A stretch of DNA of 64,000 bases, from assembly GCA_016200325.1 (NCBI GenBank), contig JACQEZ010000011.1:372001-436000 (forward strand), written 5' to 3'. A program made the translations under genes and the position numbers. Origin of the DNA: Candidatus Manganitrophaceae bacterium (GTDB lineage Bacteria > Nitrospirota > Nitrospiria > SBBL01 > Manganitrophaceae). Under the pieces are notes generated by a model that searched no databases, was not told where the DNA came from, and worked only from the letters and a program-made list of their open reading frames with translations. Below are positions 31,636 to 40,841 of the stretch, piece by piece; the stretch's first letter is position 1, and each line of letters begins with the position of its first letter.

Positions 31636-32187
31636 ATGGCCTCCTCTGATTCCTCCAAAGTCGACGAACCCCATCGCGCTCAGGCCCCCTCGGCGTTGCT
31701 GATCGACCCTCTCGCCCGTTTTCAGAAAGGGCCGGCGCTCGACGTCGCCTGCGGACGGGGTCGAAACGCGCTTTACCTGGCGTCGCAGGGGTTCGATGTG
31801 GTCGGCATCGATCGCGATCCGGAGGCGATCGCATTCTGCAAGGCCGAGGCGAGCCGGTTGGGGGTGGCGCTGACCCTCCAAGAAGTCGATCTCGAACAGC
31901 CACATCCCCTCCCCGACGGCCCCTATGCCCTGGTGACCTGCTTTTATTATCTCGACCGCACGCTCCTCCCCGATCTAAAGAAAGCTGTCCGCCCCGGAGG
32001 GCACCTCGTCTATGAAACCTTTTTAATCGATCAACACACGCAATTCGGCAAGCCGGGCCGACGGGAGTTCTGCTGGGAGCATAATGAGCTCCTCCGCCAT
32101 TTTCTCGATTTCCAGATCCTCTTCTACTTTGAGGGATTGAAAGAAGAGCGGTGGATCGTCCAGCTGGTTGCAGAAAGATCGAAATAA
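31636..32187 (+). CDS. Class I SAM-dependent methyltransferase (TehB-like)
   Basis: 183 residues. Motif I is ALDVACGRGRNALYLASQGF (about 35-54), followed by VVGIDRDPEAI (motif II) and TCFYYLDRTLLPDLKKAVRP, then GGHLVYETFL. The type is that of TehB/UbiE-like small-molecule methyltransferases. The substrate is unknown. It lies 44 bp after the ChaN gene and 25 bp before the degenerate archease, so it probably belongs to the same transcript as rtcB. Confidence 0.82.
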   Translation: MASSDSSKVDEPHRAQAPSALLIDPLARFQKGPALDVACGRGRNALYLASQGFDVVGIDRDPEAIAFCKAEASRLGVALTLQEVDLEQPHPLPDGPYALVTCFYYLDRTLLPDLKKAVRPGGHLVYETFLIDQHTQFGKPGRREFCWEHNELLRHFLDFQILFYFEGLKEERWIVQLVAERSK

Positions 32188-32212
32188 GCAGCACCAAACA
32201 GAAGGGAGCCCC

Positions 32213-32650
32213 TTGGAAGCGTTTCGAATTATGGAGGAGGAAGAAAGCGGCGGCCTGATGTTGATGGCGCGGGGCGATTCGCTCGAAGCGCTCTTCCGGG
32301 CGGCGGCGCGCGGACTTTTCGAAACAATGGTCGACACCGACGCTGTTCAGCCGCAGGTGGGGAAAGAGATCACCCTCTCGGCCGACAGCATCGACCAGCT
32401 TCTCGATCAATGGCTTCTGGAGCTGATCCGCCTGAAGGAGTTGGAGGGGCTGTTCTTCGGCGCGTTTGAAGTCAGCATTGAGCGGAGCCAGCGTCACAGA
32501 ATCCGAGGGGTCGCGATGGGAGAATTGATCGACCCGACCCGCCATCCGATCCGGGATCGAATCGGCGAGGCGCGGGCGATCCCGTTTCGAATTGCACGCA
32601 CGGGGGACGCTTGGGAAGTGGTGGTGACCTTTGTCCCCGAAGCAGGCTGA
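32213..32650 (+). CDS. Degenerate archease-like protein upstream of rtcB
   Basis: 145 residues from TTG 32213, chosen because GAAGGGAG lies 7 bases upstream; the frame opens earlier at 32168 inside the methyltransferase gene. Fold-level archease text is present: FRIMEEEESGG, RGDSLEALFRAAARGLFETM, then DQLLDQWLLELIRLKE and GELIDPTRHPIRDRIGEARA. Compared with canonical archease, the metal-binding Asp of the early T-A-D-I/L-G segment is replaced, the D-V-K-A-V-T-x-H segment reads RIGEARAIPF, and the terminal D-I is absent. Archease accelerates RtcB by helping guanylylation. This copy keeps the fold but probably not the metal site. Confidence 0.75.
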   Translation: MEAFRIMEEEESGGLMLMARGDSLEALFRAAARGLFETMVDTDAVQPQVGKEITLSADSIDQLLDQWLLELIRLKELEGLFFGAFEVSIERSQRHRIRGVAMGELIDPTRHPIRDRIGEARAIPFRIARTGDAWEVVVTFVPEAG

Positions 32651-32721
32651 TCCCGACCCCTTCAACGTTGCGGCGGTGCGCCGGCCCGCTGATCAGAAAA
32701 AGAGCCTTTTGACGGACGGTC

Positions 32722-34179
32722 ATGCTGCTGAGTGAAAAGATCAAACAGGTCGGTCCGACAGTTTGGGAGATCGACCGGTCGTATAAACCGGGGATGCAGG
32801 TTCCGGCGCGGATCTATGCGACCGGAAAGCTGATCCGCGAGATGGATGAGACGGTCATTGAGCAGCTGACGAACGTCGCCACCCTACCCGGTCTGCTCCG
32901 TTATGCCTACTGCATGCCCGACGGACATTCCGGCTACGGTTTTCCGATCGGCGGGGTGGCGGCGATGGATGCCGAAGAGGGGGTCATCAGCCCCGGCGGG
33001 ATCGGCTTCGACATCAACTGCGGGATGCGGCTGGTCCGGACCCGCCTCACCGAAGCGGAGGTGGCGCCGAAGATCAAAGCGCTGGTCGATCTTCTCTATG
33101 AACGGGTCCCGGCCGGGGTCGGAAGCAAAGGCTTCGTCAAGCTGACCCCCAAGGAATTCAAAGCGGTCATCGCCGGTGGCGCCCGCTGGTGTCTGGAGCA
33201 GGGGTACGCGTGGCCGGAAGACCTGGAGTTCACCGAAGAAGCGGGCTGCATCGCGGGGGCCGATCCGGAGAAGATCAGCAAAAAGGCGATCGAGCGGGGC
33301 TTGGGCCAGATCGGAACCCTTGGCTCCGGCAATCATTATCTCGAAATACAGGTGGTGCGAGAGGCGAATATTTTCGACCGGAAACTCGCCGAGGGGTTCG
33401 GTCTTTTCCCGGGCCAGGTGGTGGTGATGTTTCACTGCGGCTCGCGCGGTTTTGGCCATCAGGTGGCGACCGACTATCTTCAGCGCTTCCTCGATGTGAT
33501 GGAGCCGAAGTACGGAATCAAGGTGCTCGACCGCGAGCTCGCCTGCGCGCCGTTTCGTTCTCCCGAAGGGCGCGACTATTTCGCGGCGATGAAGTGCGGG
33601 CTCAACATGTCCTTCGCCAATCGGCAGACGATCCTTCATCGGATTCGAGAGTGCTTCGCGCAGGTCTTTGAAAAGAAGGCGGAGACGCTCGGTTTAGAAA
33701 TGATCTATGACGTGGCGCACAATACGGCGAAGTTGGAGCGCTATCAAATCAATGGAAAATGGCGGGAGGTCTTGGTCCACCGCAAGGGGGCGACGCGGGC
33801 TTTCGGGCCGGGAGAGCAAGCGCTCCCGCCGCAGTATCGCCCCTACGGCCAGCCGGTCATCATCGGGGGAAGCATGGAGACCGGGAGCTATCTTTTGGTC
33901 GGCACGCAGCGGGCGATGACCGAGACCTTCGGGAGCACGGCGCACGGCTCCGGCCGGACAATGAGCCGGACCCAAGCACGAAAGATGTTTCGCGGAGATC
34001 AGCTTCAGAAAGAGATGCTCGCCCGGGGAATCTATGTCCGGTCGGCCTCTTACGCCGGTCTCGCCGAGGAGGCGGGCTCCTCTTACAAAGAGATCGACGA
34101 GGTCATCGAGGCGTGCGCGCTTGCCGGGATCTCCAAGCCGGTCGTCAAGTTTGCCCCGATCGGAAACATCAAAGGATGA
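32722..34179 (+). CDS. rtcB: RNA-splicing ligase RtcB
   Basis: 485 residues, the usual length. The metal and catalytic motifs are all present: MPDGHSGYGFPIGGVAAMD, GGIGFDINCGMRLVRT (catalytic Cys), GTLGSGNHYLEIQ, MFHCGSRGFGHQV, DVAHNTAKLE, and AHGSGRTMSR containing the histidine that becomes GMP-linked. RtcB joins 2',3'-cyclic phosphate ends to 5'-OH ends using GTP and manganese. Bacterial copies act in RNA repair and are often induced by damage. It sits between two archease-type genes, an arrangement I have not seen described. Confidence 0.97.
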   Translation: MLLSEKIKQVGPTVWEIDRSYKPGMQVPARIYATGKLIREMDETVIEQLTNVATLPGLLRYAYCMPDGHSGYGFPIGGVAAMDAEEGVISPGGIGFDINCGMRLVRTRLTEAEVAPKIKALVDLLYERVPAGVGSKGFVKLTPKEFKAVIAGGARWCLEQGYAWPEDLEFTEEAGCIAGADPEKISKKAIERGLGQIGTLGSGNHYLEIQVVREANIFDRKLAEGFGLFPGQVVVMFHCGSRGFGHQVATDYLQRFLDVMEPKYGIKVLDRELACAPFRSPEGRDYFAAMKCGLNMSFANRQTILHRIRECFAQVFEKKAETLGLEMIYDVAHNTAKLERYQINGKWREVLVHRKGATRAFGPGEQALPPQYRPYGQPVIIGGSMETGSYLLVGTQRAMTETFGSTAHGSGRTMSRTQARKMFRGDQLQKEMLARGIYVRSASYAGLAEEAGSSYKEIDEVIEACALAGISKPVVKFAPIGNIKG

Positions 34180-34266
34180 TGAACGGCAGTTCAGATTGTG
34201 GAACAGACTGAAAGCGCGTAGAAGCGGTTGCATTTCAAAATCCGCAGTTCGCCCTATCGGAGGATC

Positions 34267-35184
34267 GTGACCCCCCAAACCCCGATTGTTATCCTCACCG
34301 GCTATCTTGGCAGTGGAAAGACGACGCTCCTCCGGAGAGTGGTCGATCTTGCCGACCGGCGGCTTGCAATTGTGATGAATGAATTCGGCGCGCTTGCGGT
34401 CGATTCCCAAGTCGTCGCCGGAGAGAAGATTCGGATTGCCGAGTTGGAGGGGGGCTGTGTCTGCTGCTCGCTGCTCGGCGATTTCGACGCAGCGGTAAAA
34501 GAGCTGATCGAGACCGTTCGGCCCGATGAGATTCTCCTCGAGACGACCGGCCTCGCCGAGCCCGATGGGCTGATCGCCGAGATCGAGGAGAACCTCCCCG
34601 CCTTGTCGCTCCATGCCGTCGTGGCGGTCGTCGATGCCGATGCCACCCTCCGCTTCCCCTCGATCGGCCAGACCGGCCGGATCCAGATTGAAGCGGCCGA
34701 TCTGATCCTCCTGAACAAGATCGATCTCATCGACGAGACGCAACATCGAGAGGTGCGCGAACGGGTGAGGGCGATCCAACCGGCCGCCCTTTTGTTGGAG
34801 ACGGTCCATTGCCAGGTCGACCCGGGACTGATCCTGGGAAGGCCGCTTCGAACCGGCTTTCAATGGGAGCGCCGGAAGCGACCGGAGGCGCATCGACCGC
34901 CGATGCAGTCGTTCGAGCTGCGGATGGATCGTCCGCTCGACCGGATTTGCTTCGAGGCGTTCGTCGTCCGACTTCCCGACACGGTTTACCGCGCGAAGGG
35001 ATTTATTCCTTTTGAAGAGGGGATCTTTTTATTCAATTTTGTCGCGGGCCGGTCGGAGCTGATCGCTTTTCCTAAGATATCGGGAGTCCTGGGTTTGGTC
35101 TTCATTGGAGAGAAGGTCCTTGATTTAGAGTCAATGATTACAACCGACCTCGCCGCCTGCGCGGCAGCGCCGGACCCTCACTAG
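34267..35184 (+). CDS. COG0523-family (CobW/G3E) GTPase, putative metallochaperone
   Basis: 305 residues from GTG 34267, chosen for GGAGG directly upstream. Walker A is GYLGSGKTTLLRR; the metal-binding CxCC motif is in EGGCVCCSLLG; LLETTGLAEPDG and LLNKIDLIDE complete the G domain. The C-terminal CobW_C-type domain is at about 215-300. These GTPases deliver or insert metals (zinc, cobalt, iron and, in some cases, unknown ions). The position between rtcB and archease suggests a link to the metal of RtcB, which is inference only. It lies 87 bp after rtcB and 11 bp before the next gene. Confidence 0.88.
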   Translation: MTPQTPIVILTGYLGSGKTTLLRRVVDLADRRLAIVMNEFGALAVDSQVVAGEKIRIAELEGGCVCCSLLGDFDAAVKELIETVRPDEILLETTGLAEPDGLIAEIEENLPALSLHAVVAVVDADATLRFPSIGQTGRIQIEAADLILLNKIDLIDETQHREVRERVRAIQPAALLLETVHCQVDPGLILGRPLRTGFQWERRKRPEAHRPPMQSFELRMDRPLDRICFEAFVVRLPDTVYRAKGFIPFEEGIFLFNFVAGRSELIAFPKISGVLGLVFIGEKVLDLESMITTDLAACAAAPDPH

Positions 35185-35195
35185 AGGCGTTGCCG

Positions 35196-35624
35196 ATGCC
35201 CTATCGTTTCATCGAAGGCCTGACCGTCGCCGATATCGCTTTTGAGGCCCGCGGCGGAACATTGGAAGAGCTCTTCTCTTCGGCCGGCCTGGCTGTGACA
35301 GCGACTCAAATCGAGGAGCTCAGCATACTTCAGCCGAAGGAATCCCGCCCGTTTCATCTCACCCATCGGGCCATCGATCGGCTCCTTTTCGACTTCCTTC
35401 AGGAGTTGGTCTACTGGAAGGATGTCGATCTACTCCTCTTCAATGCTTTTGATCTTTCGATTAAAGAGGAAGGAGGGTATCTTCTCACCGGGACCGGCTA
35501 TGGCGAGCCGATCGACCCGAAGCGGCATGCGCTGCTCATCGATGTGAAAGCGGTGACGATGCACAAATTCGAGGTCGCCTCCGATGCGGACGGCTGGAAG
35601 GCGACCGTGGTGCTCGACATTTAG
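35196..35624 (+). CDS. Archease (canonical), activator of RtcB
   Basis: 142 residues from ATG 35196. Canonical features: YRFIEGLTVADIAFEARGG with the conserved Asp, TLEELFSSAG, the RAIDRLLFDFLQELVYWKD helix, GEPIDPKRH, DVKAVTMHKFEV and the C-terminal VVLDI. Archease helps the RtcB guanylylation step and relaxes its nucleotide preference. It is 11 bp downstream of the GTPase gene, so it should be co-transcribed. The earlier archease-type gene at 32213 lacks the key acidic positions, so this one is probably the working cofactor. Confidence 0.88.
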   Translation: MPYRFIEGLTVADIAFEARGGTLEELFSSAGLAVTATQIEELSILQPKESRPFHLTHRAIDRLLFDFLQELVYWKDVDLLLFNAFDLSIKEEGGYLLTGTGYGEPIDPKRHALLIDVKAVTMHKFEVASDADGWKATVVLDI

Positions 35625-35648
35625 AGTAAAAGCGTGTGAGAGATTGAG

Positions 35649-36128
35649 TTAAGACTGACCGAGGAAGGCGCCGTAGGAGGGGAAGCGATCTTGATGAAGC
35701 TTGTCCCAAACATACGACTCCTCATAGGAAAAAAGCGGATAGTCAAAGCCGCGGACCTGACGCGTCCCGATAACCCGTCCGGCGATCGTCATCACCTTTC
35801 CTCTTTTGAGGAGGGTTTCATCGACACGGTCGGGAAAGACGACAAAGAAGTGCTCGCCCGGATCAAAACCGAGGGCGGGATGCCCCCCCCGATAAAGCGG
35901 GATTTCTGCAAACTCCACTTCGGTTTTTTGACCGACATACTGCAGATGGATGATCTCACCGCCGAGGATAAAGATTTTCCCTTTATGTTGGGTGGGATCT
36001 TCAAAGATTTCTTCAAAGAGAGTTTCTTCGTCGGCGGTCGAGCGGACCTGTTCGGAGAGGATGCCTGTGCAGGCCGGCATCGAAATCAAAAGGGCGAAAA
36101 TAAAGAGAGGCTGCCATATGCGCTTCAT
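35649..36128 (-). CDS. Slp-family outer-membrane lipoprotein
   Basis: 159 residues. A lipoprotein signal has LLISMPAC as its lipobox (Cys 20). The Slp fold follows: DPTQHKGKIFILGGEIIHLQ, EIPLYRGGHPALG and GKVMTIAGRVIGTRQV, with a final EESYVWD segment. Slp proteins are carbon-starvation or stress-induced outer-membrane lipoproteins; their function is poorly defined. It points towards the end of the archease gene, 24 bp away. Confidence 0.85.
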   Translation of the reverse strand: MKRIWQPLFIFALLISMPACTGILSEQVRSTADEETLFEEIFEDPTQHKGKIFILGGEIIHLQYVGQKTEVEFAEIPLYRGGHPALGFDPGEHFFVVFPDRVDETLLKRGKVMTIAGRVIGTRQVRGFDYPLFSYEESYVWDKLHQDRFPSYGAFLGQS

Positions 36129-36237
36129 GGATATATCCTTTATAGGTATTAAAAATTGTATCAGGAATAAATTAAAAGGTCAAGCTTTTTTCCGGTTTTC
36201 CCTGAGAAATCTGAGGTTTCTGCGGCCACCGTCTCAA

Positions 36238-38190
36238 TTACTCTTCTTCCTGGCGCAGCTTGGCGAGCACGGTGTAATCTTCCAGCGTGGTCGTATCGCC
36301 CACCGTCTCCCGCCTCGCCGCAATATCCCGAAGCAGTCGCCGCATGATCTTGCCGCTTCGTGTTTTAGGGAGGTTTTCAGTAAACCGGATCTCATCCGGC
36401 CGGGCGATGGCGCCGATTTCTTTCACCACATGGGCGCGCAACGCCTCTTTGAGCTTGTCGGTCGGCGCATTGCCGTTTTCGAGGGTGACGAAGGCGGCGA
36501 TCGCAGTGCCCTTTAAATCATCGGGCCGACCGACCACAGCCGCCTCGGCCACCGCGGTATGGGAGACGAGCGCTGATTCGATCTCCATCGTGCCGAGGCG
36601 ATGCCCGGCGACATTGATAACGTCATCGACCCGTCCCATCACCCAGAAATAGCCGTCTTTGTCCCGCCGGGCGCCGTCTCCGGTGAAGTAGACCCCCGGA
36701 ATGTCGGACCAGTATTGTTTTTTGTACCGCTCCGGATCTTTCCAGACGGTCCGAAGCATCGACGGCCAGGGACGTTTAATGACGAGATAGCCGCCGACAT
36801 TGGCTGGGACCGACTCCCCTTCACGGTTGACGACATCCACGGCAATTCCGGGGAACGGAAGGGTTGCGGAGCCGGGCTTGGTCGGAATGGCCCCCGGCAG
36901 CGGCGTAATCATGATGGCGCCGGTCTCCGTCTGCCACCAGGTGTCGACGATGGGGCAGCGTCCCTTGCCGATGACCTGGTGGTACCACATCCAGGCCTCC
37001 GGATTGATCGGCTCTCCGACAGTTCCGAGCAGTCGAAGGCTGCCGAGGTCATGGCGCTTCGGCCACGACTCCCCCATCTTGATCAGGGCACGGATCGCCG
37101 TCGGCGCGGTGTAGAGAATGTTCACCTTATATTTATCGATAATTTCCCAGAGCCGGTCGGGCTGCGGATAGGTCGGCGTCCCTTCGTACATCACCGTCGT
37201 AACGCCGTTCGAGAGGATGCCGTAAATGACATAGGAGTGGCCGGTGACCCAACCGATATCGGCGGTGCACCAGTAGGTGTCGGTCTCCTTGAGGTCGAAG
37301 ATCCAGCGCGCGGTGACGGTGGTCCCGAGAAGGTACCCGGCGGTCGTGTGGACCACCCCCTTCGGCTTACCGGTTGTTCCGCTGGTGTAGAGGATAAAAA
37401 GGGGGTGCTCCGAATCGAGCGCCTCGGCGGGGCACTGATCGGAGGCGCCCTTCATGAGGTCATGCCACCAGAAGTCGCGGTCGGCCTGCATCTGGACCGG
37501 GGTCTGGGTTCGCCGGACGACGATGGTTTTCTCGACGCCCGGGGTCTCCTTCAGCGCCTCATCGACCTTCTCTTTCAGCGTGACGACTTCCCCTTTTCGG
37601 TAGCCGCCGTCGGCAGTGACGACCCATTTTGCCTCGGCGTCATTGATCCGATCCCGCAGCGCCGTGGCCGAGAAGCCGCCGAAGATGATGGAGTGGGTGG
37701 CGCCGATCCGGGCGCAGGCGAGCATCGCAATCGCCAACTCCGGAATCATCGGCATGTAGATTGCCACCCGATCTCCCTTGACAACCCCTTGCCCCTTTAG
37801 AACATTGGCAAACCGGCAGACTTCCCGGTGGAGATCTTGGTAGGTTAAAACACGCGAATCGCCCGGCTCTCCCTCCCAGATAATCGCCGCTTTGTTCTTT
37901 CGCCACGTTTCCAGATGGCGGTCGAGGCAATTATAAGCGATGTTGATTTTTCCGCCGACGAACCATTTCGCGAAGGGGGGTTTCCATTCGAGGACTTTCT
38001 TCCACGGCTTAAACCAGGTGAGCTCCTTCGCCAGCCCGGCCCAAAAGGCTTCCGGATCTTTCTCCGCTTTTCGATAAAGACGTTTGTACGCCTCCAGGCT
38101 GGAGATCTGCGCCTGGGCGCTAAACTCCTTCTTCGGTTTAAAAAGGCGACGCTCGTTCAAAACAGAGGTAATTTCTTTCTCCGAGCCCAT
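36238..38190 (-). CDS. acsA: Acetyl-CoA synthetase (AMP-forming)
   Basis: 650 residues, the family's usual length. The P-loop-like motif is [19 protein letters not shown]; acetyl-CoA synthetase specific segments include [20 protein letters not shown] and [20 protein letters not shown]. The C-terminal lysine that is acetylated in this family is in [16 protein letters not shown]. It converts acetate, ATP and CoA to acetyl-CoA, AMP and pyrophosphate. It stands alone on the minus strand. Confidence 0.97.
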   Translation of the reverse strand: MGSEKEITSVLNERRLFKPKKEFSAQAQISSLEAYKRLYRKAEKDPEAFWAGLAKELTWFKPWKKVLEWKPPFAKWFVGGKINIAYNCLDRHLETWRKNKAAIIWEGEPGDSRVLTYQDLHREVCRFANVLKGQGVVKGDRVAIYMPMIPELAIAMLACARIGATHSIIFGGFSATALRDRINDAEAKWVVTADGGYRKGEVVTLKEKVDEALKETPGVEKTIVVRRTQTPVQMQADRDFWWHDLMKGASDQCPAEALDSEHPLFILYTSGTTGKPKGVVHTTAGYLLGTTVTARWIFDLKETDTYWCTADIGWVTGHSYVIYGILSNGVTTVMYEGTPTYPQPDRLWEIIDKYKVNILYTAPTAIRALIKMGESWPKRHDLGSLRLLGTVGEPINPEAWMWYHQVIGKGRCPIVDTWWQTETGAIMITPLPGAIPTKPGSATLPFPGIAVDVVNREGESVPANVGGYLVIKRPWPSMLRTVWKDPERYKKQYWSDIPGVYFTGDGARRDKDGYFWVMGRVDDVINVAGHRLGTMEIESALVSHTAVAEAAVVGRPDDLKGTAIAAFVTLENGNAPTDKLKEALRAHVVKEIGAIARPDEIRFTENLPKTRSGKIMRRLLRDIAARRETVGDTTTLEDYTVLAKLRQEEE

Positions 38191-38323
38191 CCCCCCTCCT
38201 GCCTGATATTGAAATAAACCTTATTGATGATTGATGAAAAATCGGTCGGATACCGGATTGTAATAAAAGCAGAAAGAGAAAGTCAACGAGCAAAATCAGG
38301 GAGGAAAAGATTTCTCCGGGCCG

Positions 38324-38668
38324 TCAAGCCGCGCGGTCTTGCCCCGTCGACTCAATCGCAGCCTGTCTCCGCTCCATCGCTTCCAGCCGCTCCAGATACC
38401 CCCGGGTCAAATCATGGACCTCTGATTCGAGAAGCTCCAATCGGGAAAGCACCGCGTCGAGCCGGCTGAAACGGTCTTCCAAATGGCTCACGCGCTCGAT
38501 CGCTTCTTGAAATGCCTGTTTCGATTGCTCATAGGCCCGGTTCAATGTGGAAAGGTGATGATTGACCTCTTCTAAAAGGTGGATCAGCGCCCCGACCTCA
38601 TCCGGATCCTCTTTTCCAACCTGCCGCGCGGCCGTCGTCCTGTTCGTGGTTGATTTTTTAGGGTTCAT
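38324..38668 (-). CDS. Small coiled-coil protein of unknown function
   Basis: 114 residues. Basic N-terminus, then one long predicted coiled coil (about 25-105) with regular leucine/valine spacing in LIHLLEEVNHHLSTLNRAYE and VLSRLELLESEVHDLTRGYL. No signal peptide or membrane segment. No family is recognised. It is transcribed alone between acsA and the rhodanese gene. Confidence 0.6.
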   Translation of the reverse strand: MNPKKSTTNRTTAARQVGKEDPDEVGALIHLLEEVNHHLSTLNRAYEQSKQAFQEAIERVSHLEDRFSRLDAVLSRLELLESEVHDLTRGYLERLEAMERRQAAIESTGQDRAA

Positions 38669-38808
38669 GGCCTTACCTCCTTATGTCATCATCGAAAAAA
38701 GGCGGCCAGGCTGTCAAGCAGAAGATCAGCGGTATATGGGATACGCATGTGCCGGACCGTTTGGGCAGTACCGAATTAAAGGACTGAGGGAGGAAAGAGG
38801 GTGTTCAC

Positions 38809-39132
38809 TTACCGATATCTCGGAATCGTCGGATCGGCCATCCGAGAATAGGCGTCGATTCCGCCGGTGAGGTTTTTGACGTTGGCGAATCCGTTTTTAA
38901 TTAAAATGTTCAGCGCGGTTAAGCTTCGAACCCCGTGGTGACAGATGGTGATGATCTCCGCCTCGGGGTCGAGCTCTCCCAACCGGGAAGGGAGCTGCGC
39001 TAAGGGAATCAAGACCGAGTCCGGGATCCGTGCGAATTCAAATTCCATCGGCTCCCGAACATCGAGAAGCAATAAAGAATCCCCGGTTCCCTGTCGCTGT
39101 TTTAACTCTTCCGGAGAAATTTGGTAGCTCAT
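38809..39132 (-). CDS. Single-domain rhodanese (sulfurtransferase)
   Basis: 107 residues from ATG 39132, which has GGAAGAG just upstream; ATG 39144 is the alternative. The rhodanese fold shows LLLLDVREPMEFEFARIPDS and the active-site loop ICHHGVRSLTAL. The catalytic cysteine is therefore followed by His-His-Gly-Val-Arg, the GlpE/PspE-like short loop, suited to sulfane sulfur transfer. The acceptor is unknown. It is divergent from glpD. Confidence 0.87.
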   Translation of the reverse strand: MSYQISPEELKQRQGTGDSLLLLDVREPMEFEFARIPDSVLIPLAQLPSRLGELDPEAEIITICHHGVRSLTALNILIKNGFANVKNLTGGIDAYSRMADPTIPRYR

Positions 39133-39239
39133 TTTCTCTTCCATAAAGTAGAAATTATCTTTTCAGGACTCATCATAAACGGGTCACCCTTTCATCGTCA
39201 ACCCTCAATTTGACCTCTTTTAGAAAGTAGGATATAAAT

Positions 39240-40841
39240 ATGCGGATGGCATCCGGTCTCGACCGATTACAGACGGCTCCGGTCGATCTGGCGATTATCG
39301 GCGGCGGCATCCAAGGGGCGGGACTTGCTCGGGAAGCCGCCCTGCGGGGGCTGTCGGTCGCTCTTTTCGAAAAGGGAGATTTCGCAGGAGGAACCTCCAG
39401 CCGGACCTCCCACCTCATCCACGGCGGCATCCGATATCTTGAGCAAGGAGCGCTCAGCCTGGTTCGCGAAGCGGTGCAGGAGCGCCACACCCTCTCTCGA
39501 CTTGCGCCTCATCTCGTCCGACCCCTTCCGTTTCTTTTTCCAATCTATCGCGGGGGAGAGCGGGGACGGTGGAAAATCCGGGCCGGGATGATGCTCTACG
39601 ATTTTCTCGCCGGATCGAAAAGAATCGGCCCGCATCGAATGTTGAGCGCCGCCGAGACCCTTGCGGAGGAGCCTCAGCTCGGATCGGAGGGCTTGATCGG
39701 AGCCGCCCGTTTTTACGACTGCCGAATGAATGATGCGCGGCTCTGCCTCGCTGTTCTGCTCTCGGCGCAGGAGTGGGGGGCGTCGCTTTTTAATTATGTC
39801 TCTGTCGTCGGTCTGCTCCGCGATGGGGAGCGGGTGTCGGGAGTTCAGGTCCAAGAGGTTCTCACCGGGGCGCGATATGACATCTATGCACGCGTTGTGG
39901 TGAACGCCGCCGGGCCCTGGGTCGATCGGATCTGCCGGATGGAAGGAGACACGGCCCAACGGATTCGACCGACAAAGGGAATTCATCTGCTCTTTCCCAG
40001 GCTGACGAAGGCCCATGCGGTGGTGGTCTCCAGTGAGCAGAAGCGGCGCATTTTTTTCGTAATCCCATGGATGGGGAAGAGTCTCATCGGCACCACCGAC
40101 ACCGATTTCACCGGCGATCTGGACGATGTCCGGGCCGATGAAGAAGAGGTCGGCTGGCTCCTGCGCGAGACGGCCCGTCTCTTTCCGAAAGGCCGACTCA
40201 CGGCAGCGGCGATCATCGCTAAATATGCGGGGGTCCGGCCGTTGGTCTATGATCCGGCGGGGACCGCCTCCGATCTCTCCCGGGAAGGGCGGATGGAGTG
40301 GACCGCCGGCGGAATGTTGGTCCTTGTGGGCGGAAAGTACACCCTTTTTCGCGCGACGGCCCGGAAGGCGATGAATGCGATTATGACCCAAGTGCCGAGC
40401 CTGAAGGCACAGCCGCAGCCGCCCGGTGAGCCGTCGCTCCATGGGGGGGAGATGACGTCGCTGGTGGAATATATAAAGGAGCAACTCCCCGAAGCGCGGG
40501 ACCGTTACCGAATCAGCGAAGAGGGGCTTCGTTATTTAATCGGCGCCTATGGAACAAAATTCCATGCCGTCTTGGCCGTCGGACGCTCCGACAAAGGACT
40601 GCTCAAGCCGCTCACCCCATTGGGATATCCTTTTGCGGCAGAGGTTGTCTATGCCGTCCGGGTGGAAATGGCGAAGCGGCTCTCAGACTTCATGCGGCGC
40701 CGGACCCCCCTGGCGCTCGGCGCTTACAAGCGGGATGCGACGCTGATCAGGCAGGTTGCGGAACAAATGGGACAAGAGCTTCGTTGGAATCAGGACCGCG
40801 TTCAGAAAGAGATCGAAGACTATCAGGCGGAGGTGGAGTAG
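39240..40841 (+). CDS. glpD: FAD-dependent glycerol-3-phosphate dehydrogenase
   Basis: 533 residues. The FAD-binding motif is DLAIIGGGIQGAGLAREAAL, followed by GTSSRTSHLIHGGIRYLEQG. Core segments include PTKGIHLLFP, GTTDTDFTGDLDDV and GGKYTLFRATARKAMN; a C-terminal helical cap ends the protein. It oxidises glycerol-3-phosphate to dihydroxyacetone phosphate, giving electrons to quinone at the membrane. No glpF or glpK is next to it. The next gene starts at the very next base. Confidence 0.93.
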   Translation: MRMASGLDRLQTAPVDLAIIGGGIQGAGLAREAALRGLSVALFEKGDFAGGTSSRTSHLIHGGIRYLEQGALSLVREAVQERHTLSRLAPHLVRPLPFLFPIYRGGERGRWKIRAGMMLYDFLAGSKRIGPHRMLSAAETLAEEPQLGSEGLIGAARFYDCRMNDARLCLAVLLSAQEWGASLFNYVSVVGLLRDGERVSGVQVQEVLTGARYDIYARVVVNAAGPWVDRICRMEGDTAQRIRPTKGIHLLFPRLTKAHAVVVSSEQKRRIFFVIPWMGKSLIGTTDTDFTGDLDDVRADEEEVGWLLRETARLFPKGRLTAAAIIAKYAGVRPLVYDPAGTASDLSREGRMEWTAGGMLVLVGGKYTLFRATARKAMNAIMTQVPSLKAQPQPPGEPSLHGGEMTSLVEYIKEQLPEARDRYRISEEGLRYLIGAYGTKFHAVLAVGRSDKGLLKPLTPLGYPFAAEVVYAVRVEMAKRLSDFMRRRTPLALGAYKRDATLIRQVAEQMGQELRWNQDRVQKEIEDYQAEVE

